Source: Oasisia sp. SBJ-2009
Taxonomy: Eukaryota > Annelida > Polychaeta > Sabellida > Siboglinidae
Direction: 5' to 3'
DNA: 64,000 bases
Assembly (NCBI GenBank): GCA_964017155.1
Contig: OZ024861.1
Span: forward strand, 14,289,912 to 14,353,911
Part shown: positions 1 through 9,034 of the stretch, in pieces
How the letters are laid out: each line of letters opens with the position of its first letter
How positions within the stretch are numbered: position 1 is the first letter of the stretch
Notes under the pieces: generated by a model
Databases searched by the model: none
What the model saw: only the letters and a program-made list of their open reading frames with translations
Told to the model about the DNA's origin: nothing
Translations under genes and position numbers: made by a program

Positions 1-1695
1 AATACCGTGACGTCACGACATTACGGCAGACGTGCCATTTTCGTTCCCGGCGACGTCAAATTTCAAGATGGCGACGCCTTTGATCTAAGCAAACTGGGGG
101 GGGGGGGAGGCGCTTTCTTCCACGTTTACTTCGTTCTTTCAATGTTTTACTTGCGCTAGCTTATTTCGCAATAAGGTACACACATAGGACTACAGTTGTA
201 TTATGGTACGACGGCCTGTGCGACATTCGGGTACTTGTTATGCACGATGCAAGTCAATGTGCGTGGCGTATAACACCGATTAGATTCAACAATGCCAGAC
301 TCTCTCCATTGATTTTTAGACCAAATATATCAGGCCTGCTGCGTCCGCGCGTATTAAAACCACTGCACTACCCTACCCGCGCCTCTTGTAATGAAGTTTC
401 AAACCTAGGAGCAATTGAGGTTGGCTTGCATTCTGCGCAAGTGCCTAATTCTTGTCGGAAATGGAACAGAATATTCATATTCGTGTTCTCATTCACAGTA
501 CACTGTATATGGTGGATACCACTCTTCGATGAGTTGTCTCAAAGTCTGAAGCAGCTTTCCACCTATGCCTAGGCAAATAGACGTTTGGACAGTATCTAAT
601 TTCACATTCGTACTGCTGAGCTTCAAACTACTACACTCAACGACAGAAGTTCCCTTCACTGTGTTGGCAATCTACTCTCTGCGATCTGGAACTCTAAAAC
701 GTCTTAACGGCGACGCCACGAGGGCTGTATGCAGGCTGTGCATAGATGTATCTGAAGCATTATAAGACATTCCATGCGATAAAAGACGTTCGTTCGCATA
801 CAGTCTAGATTTACTCTGTAGTGTAATACGCTTTATAGGACGTACAATGTGTGTAGCTAGCTCAACATCAATGATTATATGATGCGACCATTGCCTGTTA
901 GTTGCTTTGTGGTTTCGTTTTCATATTGAACTGGCGACATGTCTGCTCTTTGGTTTCAGGTCTTCCTATTTGAGACCGACGTGTGAGCGACACAGACCGT
1001 CTGAGAATGAGACGCGCGAGTAGTGATGAACCCCACGCATGATTAGTATATCACTTCGTAGTTGTCTGGGTAGTTTGGAACAACCCTTGGTTTCTCGTAT
1101 GGCTCTTCGCCATCGCTGTTATGTCTAGCCGTTGGCGTTACCTGTTTGTCGGCACAGCGCTCATGACACGGCCAAAGAGCTGGCCTGTTGGCACTGATCA
1201 CTGTAGCATATGCTATTGTTTCTAAGGCAATGTAACAACATATGCATTCCAACTCCGGCACTACCTAGATACAAATCTGCGTGCCGAGATATGTGTGACT
1301 GCAATAAATATGGGTCTCAAAACATCGAATGATCTCTACACTTGTCTTTGAAGGAAGACATGTCAAATGCGTACCCTTGAGTTACACTATTGCAAAGAAA
1401 GAGGCACTTGTGTAGGTTGCCTTGGCATGCTGATTCCTAAGTATGCTGTTTCCAGTCGAGATGAATGCGTTGTGCTTGGTGTCATGACGGTCAAAGAATC
1501 ATCTACTCACCTGTATTGAGTGGGTGTATGTGTACAAGCGATAATGTGTGTGGCATTCGCCGCGCGAATGGTGCTTATGCATATCAGTTTTAATATACTT
1601 TCCGCGGTGCGATCCCGGCTTCTTACACAAGTTTCGTTTCATGTGCATTATTTTGCATCATATTTTGACATTGCGTATCTTGAAATACATCATAT

Positions 1696-1720
1696 GTGTG
1701 GCGGTCTAGGAAAATGGGTC
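1696..1720 (+). repeat. Left terminal inverted repeat of B copy 1
   Basis: This 25-bp arm pairs with 3441-3465, with mismatches at positions 13 and 17. Equivalent left arms start at 14276 and 31334. Right arms end at 16038 and 33103. Confidence 0.85.
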
Positions 1721-1868
1721 AGTTGGACAAAAAATCATTTGCTTTTTTTATTTCAGAAATGGAAATATACACTATTTACATACACTGTACTGTTTACCAT
1801 ATTCAAATATTCCCACCAGAAGCAAAGTTACAGGAATTTAAAGAGGGCCCCTATCAGAAATTACTTAA

Positions 1869-2521
1869 GGAGAAAAACAAGTTTTAAAGTCGAGATTCAT
1901 TTTTCACATAAAAACCACACATTGTGATGCATAACACAACAACTGTTGCAGTTACGTAATAAAGTCCTGTGAGGGAAATGTAGCTGCGTTCGTTACCTTT
2001 ACTGTACTGAAAACATTATCCAATTTTGATGGCTACTTTTAAAGTTACACAAAAATGAAACAGGAAACACGTCACCTTTGATTTCAGGAGAAAAACAAGT
2101 TTTAAAGTCGAGATTCATTCTTCACCTGAACACCACACTTTATGCTGCATAACACAATAACTGTTGCAGTTACCTTATAAAGTTCTGTGAGGGAAATGTA
2201 GCTGTGTTTGTTACCTTTACTGAACTGAAAACATTATCCAACTTTGATGGCTACTTTTAAAGTTACACAAAAATTAAACAGGACAAACGTCACATTTGAT
2301 TTCAGGAGAAAACCAAGTTTTAAAGTCGAGATTCATTCTTCTCATGAACACCACACTTTATGCTGCATAACACAATAACTGTTGCAGTTACCTTATAAAG
2401 TTCTGTGAGGGAAATGTACCTATGTTTGTTACCTTTGCTGTACTGAAAACATTATCCAATTGTGATGGAATTTTTTTAAGTTACACAAAATTAAACAGAA
2501 CACACGTCAAACTTGATTGCA
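1869..2521. repeat. Internal tandem repeat of B copy 1 (218 bp x 3)
   Basis: Three units begin with GGAGAAAA(A/C)CAAG at 1869, 2087 and 2305, with spacings of 218, 218 and 217 bp. A degenerate fourth unit (about 2522-2700) retains ATTATCCAA and a terminal TTTTTCAGCAGAAA. Each junction reads like (T)TTCAG followed by GAG, resembling a 3' splice acceptor. The units differ by scattered substitutions. No coding frame runs through them. Confidence 0.9.
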
Positions 2522-2862
2522 GGAGAAAATGCCAAATTAAATGTTTACTGCTGTTTAATAACATGTCCAGTGTTATTACAACGAAATAAATGTAGATGTA
2601 TATCTTAGCTTTGAAATATTAAATTATCCAAATATTGTGGTTATTTAAAGAAACAGTGACAGTAGTTTAAAGAGTGGTCAAAAGTCATAGGTGTTTTTTC
2701 AGCAGAAATGTACATTAATAATCAACACGCAAGCAAGAGGTAGCAAACTCTTCCACGAATATGTGGTTAGTTCTGAAAAGAACTGTTGTGTCTGGCTCTG
2801 AAAAGAGCGCCAGTGTGTTCAGACAACGAGCTATATCGTTCGGCTTCGGTCCGTCCATGGGC

Positions 2863-2873
2863 GCCGCCATCTT
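2863..2873 (-). promoter_or_regulatory. YY1-type motif (AAGATGGCGGC), minus strand, in B
   Basis: On the minus strand this is an exact AAGATGGCGGC, the consensus YY1 element of many animal promoters. The ATG inside it is in frame with a short minus-strand open frame that ends at 2715. The same site is at 15443-15453 and 32501-32511 in the other B copies. It points opposite to the YY1-type site of the satellite unit. Function is inferred from the motif alone. Confidence 0.45.
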
Positions 2874-3041
2874 TGAATGTTCGTAGATCGTAAACACGAA
2901 AAGAAAATCGCAACGAAGCCTCTCTTTCCAACGGAATCCGCCCGAATAACGTTAAGAATTATGTACAGACACAAACTATAGCAACATCAAACTAAACTAA
3001 AAACTAATCGAACTACTAAAACAACTCAAAAACAACTCAAA

Positions 3042-3069
3042 TCCAACTTCCAACTTCCAACTTCCAACT
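3042..3069. repeat. Heptamer minisatellite in B copy 1
   Basis: Four copies of TCCAACT lie in tandem. B copy 2 has three (15622-15642) and B copy 3 has four (32680-32707). This 7-bp step accounts for the length difference between the 1763-bp and 1770-bp B copies. Confidence 0.9.
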
Positions 3070-3440
3070 ACAAATCCGTTAACTTTCGCTGCGCACTCAA
3101 ATATCTCACAACATATTCATGCGCGCTGCTGCTATGGAACCGCATGCTGAAAATAGCTTTCGAATGATATGCCACATATGGGCATAGAAACTTATGTCCT
3201 AGGTTGTATGCGATCGCAAAATAGTGCGAGTTTAATTTCAAAACGTTAGAACGTAGAACTATCGTCCAAGTTACAAAATCACCCAAAAATGCAACTTACA
3301 CTTGGGCAATCGGGAAACTACTTGGTGAACGTATAAATAAGTATGTTAGCTAAAACATAGTAATGAAATCTAAAAATGGACCGACTGACCCAGAAACACC
3401 TTTACGGCGCGTTTACGGGCAAATACGCCTAGCGACTTCC

Positions 3441-3465
3441 GACCCATTATCCCAGACCGCCACAC
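3441..3465 (-). repeat. Right terminal inverted repeat of B copy 1
   Basis: This is the reverse complement of the left arm, read inward from the CCACAC end. A second, more internal match to the left end, GGGTCAGT(C/T)GG, lies at 3381-3391 and corresponds to 1716-1726. This suggests the left arm lost about 54 bp between two TGGGTC direct repeats that the right arm still has. Confidence 0.8.
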
Positions 3466-3640
3466 ATATAGCGTGAACAATAGCTCGATCAATCGTCGGA
3501 GTAAAACGTTTCGATTTTGGGAACTGCAACATCAAAACTAATGTCCACTCGCACTAGCTGTGATATATGTATCGATGTCATGCTATCGTTGATTTGATTC
3601 TCCCAGTGATCGGCCTACATTATCATCTACCTCAACATGT

Positions 3641-3649
3641 TATATAAAA
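3641..3649 (+). promoter_or_regulatory. TATA-like AT tract upstream of the unit promoter
   Basis: TATATAAAA lies about 60 bp before the CCAAT element in this unit. The tract varies between units: TATATAAAACAAAT in units 4 and 10, ATATAGACAAAAT near 57129, and TATATATAAAAAAG in units 20-22. It is poorly conserved compared with the CRE, so a core-promoter role is only a possibility. Confidence 0.25.
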
Positions 3650-3705
3650 AAAATAACTTGATAAAAACAACGCTTCACCCACTGTCGAATGACTGTTCCG
3701 CGTCG

Positions 3706-3767
3706 CCAATCTTCACATCATCGGGCCTGGTCGGTCAGTAGTGCTGCCAGAAGTATTCGGCCACGTG
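3706..3767 (+). promoter_or_regulatory. CCAAT box and CACGTG E-box, upstream promoter part (reference unit)
   Basis: CCAAT is at 3706-3710 and the palindromic E-box CACGTG (USF/Myc type) at 3762-3767. The same arrangement recurs before every unit start. One copy differs: near 6003 the E-box is changed to CACCTG. The motifs are visible directly; factor binding is inferred. Confidence 0.4.
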
Positions 3768-3807
3768 TCGCTGTATCTTCACCGGGCGCAGACACCTGAG
3801 AAAAAAC

Positions 3808-3813
3808 AATAAA
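3808..3813 (+). terminator. AATAAA poly(A)-signal-like element (reference unit)
   Basis: AATAAA lies in an A-rich stretch and is followed about 15 bp later by a GT-rich sequence (ATGTGCACGGTGTCT), the usual layout of an animal poly(A) site. It recurs 17 bp before every unit start. If transcripts begin at the downstream CRE/YY1 cluster, this element would end the transcript of the previous unit. Inferred from motif only. Confidence 0.35.
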
Positions 3814-3824
3814 ACAGCGTTACA

Positions 3825-6065
3825 ATGTGCACGGTGTCTAACAAAATTGAAAACAGCAGGCTCAATGCTTACATATGTCCACATTCCTTCACCCCACTGG
3901 CGTCAAAGACGCAAATCCCACCGCGATGCGGTCGAGATTACACTAAAGAAACTGGCATCTGTCGCCAGCATTCGGCTGCGCGGCAAAGTAATGGCGGCAA
4001 ACCGGAAGACGCGCCACAACAATACCGTGACGTCACGACATTACGGCAGACGTGCCATTTTCGTTCCCGGCGACGTCAAATTTCAAGATGGCGACGCCTT
4101 TGATATAAGCAAACTTGGGGGGGAGGCGCTTTCTTCCACTTTTACTTCGTTCTTTCAATGTTTTACTTGCGCTAGCTTATTTCGCAATAAGGTACACACA
4201 TAGGACTACAGTTGTATTATGGTACGACGGCCTGTGCGACATTCGGGTACTTTTTATGCACGATGCAAGTCAATGTGCGTGGCGTATAACACCGATTAGA
4301 TTCAACAATGCCAGACTCTCTCCATTGATTTTTAGACCAAATATATCAGGCCTGCTGGTCCGCGCGTATTAAAACCACTGCACTACCCTACCCGCGCCTC
4401 TTGTAATGAAGTTTCAAACCTAGGAGCAATTGAGGTTGGCTTGCATTCTGCGCAAGTGCCTAATTCTTGTCGGAAATGGAACAGAATATTCATATTCGTG
4501 TTCTCATTCACAGTAGACTGTATATGGTGCATACCACTCTTCGATGAGTTGTCTCAAAGTCGCAAGCAGCTTTCCACCTATGCCTAGGCAAATAGACGTT
4601 TGGACAGTATCTAATTTCACATTCGTACTGCTGAGCTTCAAACTACTACACTCATCGACAGAAGTTCCCTTCACTGTGTTGGCAATCTACTCTCTGCGAT
4701 CTGGAACTCTAAAACGTCTTAACGGCGACGCCACGAGGGCTGTATGCAGGCTGCGCATAGATGTATCTGAAGCATTATATGACATTCCATGCGATAAAAG
4801 ACGTTCGTTCGCATACAGTCTAGATTTACTCTGTAGTGTAATACGCTTTATAGGACGTACAATGTGTGTAGCTAGCTCAACATCAATGATTATATGATGC
4901 GACCATTGCCTGTTAGTTGCTGTGTGGTTTCGTTTTCATATTGAACTGGCGACATGTCTGCTCTTTGGTTTCAGGTCTTCCTATTTGAGACCGACGTGTG
5001 AGCGACACAGACCGTCTGAGAATGAGACGCGCGAGTAGTGATGAACCCCACGCATGTCTAGTATATCACTTCGTAGTTGTCTGGGTAGTTTGGAACAACC
5101 CTTGGTTTCTCGCATGGCTCTTCGCCATCGCTGTTATGTCTAGCCGTTGGCGTTACCTGTTTGTCGGCACAGCGCTCATGACACGGCCAAAGAGCTGGCC
5201 TGTTGGCACTGATCACTGTAGCATATGCTATTGTTTCCAAGGCAATGTAACAACATATGCATTCGAACTCCGTCACTACCTAGATACAAATCTGCGTGCC
5301 GAGATATGTGTGACTGCAATAAATATGGGTCTCAAAACATCAAATGATCTCTACACTTGTCTTTGAAGGAAGACATGTCAAATGCGTACCCTTGAGTTAC
5401 ACTATTGCAAAGAAAGAGGCACTTGTGTAGGTTGCCTTGGCATGCTGATTCCTAAGTATGCTGTTTCCAGTCGAGATGAATGCGTTGTGCTTGGTGTCAT
5501 GACGGTCAAAGAATCATCTACTCACCTGTATTGAGTGGGTGTATGTGTACAAGCGATAATGTGTGTGGCATTCGCCGCGCGAATGGTGCTTATGCATATC
5601 AGTTTTAATATACTTTCCGCGGTGCGATCCCGGCCTCTTACACAAGTTTCGTTTCATGTGCATTATTTTGCATCATATTTTGACATTGCGTATCTTGAAA
5701 TACATCATATAGCGTGAACAACAGCTCGATCAATCGTCTGAGTAAAACGTTTCGATTGTGAGAACTGCAACATCAAAACTAATGTCCACTCGCACTAGCT
5801 GTGATATATGTATCGATGTCATGCTATCGTTGATTTGATTCTCCCAGAGATCGGCCTACATTATCATCTACCTCAACATGTTATATAAAAAAAATAACTT
5901 GATAAAAACAACGCTTCACCCACTGTCGAATGACTGTTCCGCGTCGCCAATCTTCACATCATCGGGCCTGGTCGGTCAGTAATGCTGCCAGAAGTATTCG
6001 GCCACCTGTCGCTGTATCTTCACCGGGCGCAGACACCTGAGAAAAAACAATAAAACAGCGTTACA
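3825..6065. repeat. Satellite unit 1, type a1
   Basis: 2241 bp. CRE at 4028-4035. Type a1 is marked by AAACTT before a 7-base poly-G tract, by TGATATAAGC, and by a 1-bp deletion near 4356 (CTGGTCC where others read CTGCGTCC). It also has the alpha markers GTAGACTG near 4513 and GTCGCAAGC near 4559. It follows a B unit, as do the a1 units at 16398 and 33462. Confidence 0.95.
4002..4093 (+). promoter_or_regulatory. ETS-CRE-YY1 promoter-like cluster (reference unit)
   Basis: In 92 bp this contains CCGGAAG (ETS core, 4002-4008), the perfect CRE palindrome TGACGTCA (4028-4035), a half CRE GACGTCA (4072-4078) and AAGATGGCG (YY1-type, 4085-4093). It is CpG-rich. CRE and AAGATGGCG are intact in all 23 units where they are visible, while adjacent bases vary (ACCG/ATCG before the CRE, CACG/CATG at its end). 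The half CRE is lost in the unit at 8308. YY1 elements of this kind normally sit just downstream of TATA-less start sites, so a start near 4040-4085 on the + strand would be expected. The ATG in AAGATGGCG opens only a six-codon frame in most units. Confidence 0.5.
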
Positions 6066-8307
6066 ATGTGCACGGTGTCTAACAAAATTGAAAACAGCAG
6101 GCTCAATGCTTACATATGTCCACATTCCTTCACCCCACTGGCGTCAAAGACGCAAATCCCACCGCGATGCGGTCGAGATTACACTAAAGAAACTGGCATC
6201 TGTCGCCAGCATTCGGCTGCGCGGCAAAGTAATGGCGGCAAACCGGAAGACGCGCCACAACAATACCGTGACGTCACGACATTACGGCAGACGTGCCATT
6301 TTCGTTCCCGGCGACGTCAAATTTCAAGATGGCGACGCCTTTGATATAAGCAAACTTGGGGGGGAGGCGCTTTCTTCCACTTTTACTTCGTTCTTTCAAT
6401 GTTTTACTTGCGCTAGCTTATTTCGCAATAAGGTACACACATAGGACTACAGTTGTATTATGGTACGACGGCCTGTGCGACATTCGGGTACTTTTTATGC
6501 ACGATGCAAGTCAATGTGCGTGGCGTATAACACCGATTAGATTCAACAATGCCAGACTCTCTCCATTGATTTTTAGACCAAATATATCAGGCCTGCTGCG
6601 TCCGCGCGTATTAAAACCACTGCACTACCCTACCCGCGCCTCTTGTAATGAAGTTTCAAACCTAGGAGCAATTGAGGTTGGCTTGCATTCTGCGCAAGTG
6701 CCTAATTCTTGTCGGAAATGGAACAGAATATTCATATTCGTGTTCTCATTCACAGTAGACTGTATATGGTGCATACCACTCTTCGATGAGTTGTCTCAAA
6801 GTCGCAAGCAGCTTTCCACCTATGCCTAGGCAAATAGACGTTTGGACAGTATCTAATTTCACATTCGTACTGCTGAGCTTCAAACTACTACACTCATCGA
6901 CAGAAGTTCCCTTCACTGTGTTGGCAATCTACTCTCTGCGATCTGGAACTCTAAAACGTCTTAACGGCGACGCCACGAGGGCTGTATGCAGGCTGCGCAT
7001 AGATGTATCTGAAGCATTATATGACATTCCATGCGATAAAAGACGTTCGTTCGCATACAGTCTAGATTTACTCTGTAGTGTAATACGCTTTATAGGACGT
7101 ACAATGTGTGTAGCTAGCTCAACATCAATGATTATATGATGCGACCATTGCCTGTTAGTTGCTTTGTGGTTTCGTTTTCATATTGAACTGGCGACATGTC
7201 TGCTCTTTGGTTTCAGGTCTTCCTATTTGAGACCGACGTGTGAGCGACACAGACCGTCTGAGAATGAGACGCGCGAGTAGTGATGAACCCCACGCATGTC
7301 TAGTAAATCACTTCGTAGTTGTCTGGGTAGTTTGGAACAACCCTTGGTTTCTCGCATGGCTCTTCGCCATCGCTGTTATGTCTAGCCGTTGGCGTTACCT
7401 GTTTGTCGGCACAGCGCTCATGACACGGCCAAAGAGCTGGCCTGTTGGCACTGATCACTGTAGCATATGATATTGTTTCCAAGGCAATGTAACAACATAT
7501 GCATTCGAACTCCGTCACTACCTAGATACAAATCTGCGTGCCGAGATATGTGTGACTGCAATAAATATGGGTCTCAAAACATCAAATGATCTCTACACTT
7601 GTCTTTGAAGGAAGACATGTCAAATGCGTACCCTTGAGTTACACTATTGCAAAGAAAGAGGCACTTGTGTAGGTTGCCTTGGCATGCTGATTCCTAAGTA
7701 TGCTGTTTCCAGTCGAGATGAATGCGTTGTGCTTGGTGTCATGACGGTCAAAGAATCATCTACTCACCTGTATTGAGTGGGTGTATGTGTACAAGCGATA
7801 ATGTGTGTGGCATTCGCCGCGCGAATGGTGCTTATGCATATCAGTTTTAATATACTTTCCGCGGTGCGATCCCGGCCTCTTACACAAGTTTCGTTTCATG
7901 TGCATTATTTTGCATCATATTTTGACATTGCGTATCTTGAAATACATCATATAGCGTGAACAACAGCTCGATCAATCGTCTGAGTAAAACGTTTCGATTG
8001 TGAGAACTGCAACATCAAAACTAATGTCCACTCGCACTAGCTGTGATATATGTATCGATGTCATGCTATCGTTGATTTGATTCTCCCAGAGATCGGCCTA
8101 CATTATCATCTACCTCAACATGTTATATAAAAAAAATAACTTGATAAAAACAACGCTTCACCCACTGTCGAATGACTGTTCCGCGTCGCCAATCTTCACA
8201 TCATCGGGCCTGGTCGGTCAGTAATGCTGCCAGAAGTATTCGGCCACGTGTCGCTGTATCTTCACCGGGCGCAGACACCTGAGAAAAAACAATAAAAAAG
8301 CGTTACA
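6066..8307. repeat. Satellite unit 2, a1/a2 hybrid
   Basis: 2242 bp. CRE at 6269-6276. It has the a1 poly-G context (TT then 7 G) but not the a1 single-base deletion, so it looks like a recombinant of the two alpha types. The E-box at its upstream edge is CACCTG instead of CACGTG. It has a private TATGATATTG near 7467 where others read TATGCTATTG. Confidence 0.93.
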
Positions 8308-9034
8308 ATGTGCACGGTGTCTAACAAAATTGAAAACAGCAGGCTCAATGCTTACATATGTCCACATTCCTTCACCCCACTGGCGTCAAAGACGCAAATC
8401 CCACCGCGATGCGGTCGAGATTACACTAAAGAAACTGGCATCTGTCGCCAGCATTCGGCTGCGCGGCAAAGTAATGGCGGCAAACCGGAAGACGCGCCAC
8501 AACAATACCGTGACGTCACGACATTACGGCAGACGTGCCATTTTCGTTCCCGGCAACGTCAAATTTCAAGATGGCGACGCCTTTGATCTAAGCAAACTGG
8601 GGGGGGGGGAGGCGCTTTCTTCCACGTTTACTTCGTTCTTTCAATGTTTTACTTGCGCTAGCTTATTTCGCAATAAGGTACACACATAGGACTACAGTTG
8701 TATTATGGTACGACGGCCTGTGCGACATTCGGGTACTTTTTATGCACGATGCAAGTCAATGTGCGTGGCGTATAACACCGATTAGATTCAACAATGCCAG
8801 ACTCTCTCCATTGATTTTTAGACCAAATATATCAGGCCTGCTGCGTCCGTGCGTATTAAAACCACTGCACTAACCTATCCGCGCCTCTTGTAATGAAGTT
8901 TCAAACCTAGGAGCAATTGAGGTTGGCTTGCATTGTGCGCAAGTGCCTAATTCTTGTCGGAAATGGAACAGAATATTCATATTCGTGTTCTCATTCACAG
9001 TACACTGTATTGTATTCAAACACAAATTGCAGCA

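Larger units (their letters stand above)
1696..3465. mobile_element. Non-autonomous DNA transposon 'B', copy 1
   Basis: The element is 1770 bp, inserted where empty units read CATCATATAGCG. The filled site reads CATCATAT, the element, then ATATAGCG. The ends are inverted: GTGTGGCGGTCT at the left and AGACCGCCACAC at the right, extending to about 25 bp with two mismatches. The target is palindromic, so the duplication is ambiguous: ATAT with ends GTGTGG, or TA (Tc1/mariner-like) with ends TGTGTGG. No transposase is encoded. The longest frames are a 63-aa + frame beginning at the left end and minus frames of 60 aa (2715-2897) and 72 aa (3068-3286), none recognisable. The interior holds a 218-bp tandem repeat (1869-2521), a heptamer repeat near 3042 and a minus-strand YY1-type motif. 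The superfamily is unresolved. Confidence 0.85.
1..3824. repeat. Satellite unit 0, partial, carries insertion B copy 1
   Basis: This unit is cut by the window start about 196 bp into its phase. The CRE palindrome is at 8-15 and the poly-G tract has 12 bases. It has private substitutions, for example GGTACTTGTTATG near 231 where other units read TTTTTATG, and CATGATTAG near 1038 where others read CATGTCTAG. The B element interrupts the unit after CATCATAT. The remainder of the unit resumes at 3466. Confidence 0.95.

Noticed and set aside
2715..3286. The two minus frames of B (60 and 72 codons) as transposase remnants
   Set aside because: They contain no DDE/D or other transposase motif and are too short. 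They remain only short frames inside a non-autonomous element.
3825..4103. 92-codon + frame beginning at the unit landmark ATG, present in every unit
   Set aside because: It has a real ATG but spans the ETS/CRE/YY1 cluster, is low-complexity and basic, and shows no domain. The promoter interpretation explains its conservation better.
4544..4897. 117-codon + frame present in most units
   Set aside because: It is disrupted in unit 19 by an early stop and in unit 22 by a stop near 62507. It has no known motif. Conservation between units reflects homogenisation.
5255..5275. Possible RNA polymerase III B-box (minus strand, AGTTCGAATGC)
   Set aside because: It matches only part of the GGTTCGANNCC consensus, with no acceptable A-box at the right distance and no tRNA fold.
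5058..5276. 72-codon minus frame in each unit
   Set aside because: It starts at GTG and has no domain. It is antisense to another open frame and probably due to chance.
4998..5366. 122-codon + frame rich in hydrophobic residues
   Set aside because: It starts at GTG, its upstream context is shifted by the ACGT indel in six units, and it is shortened by a TAA in units 21 and 22. The membrane-like look follows from T-rich codons.
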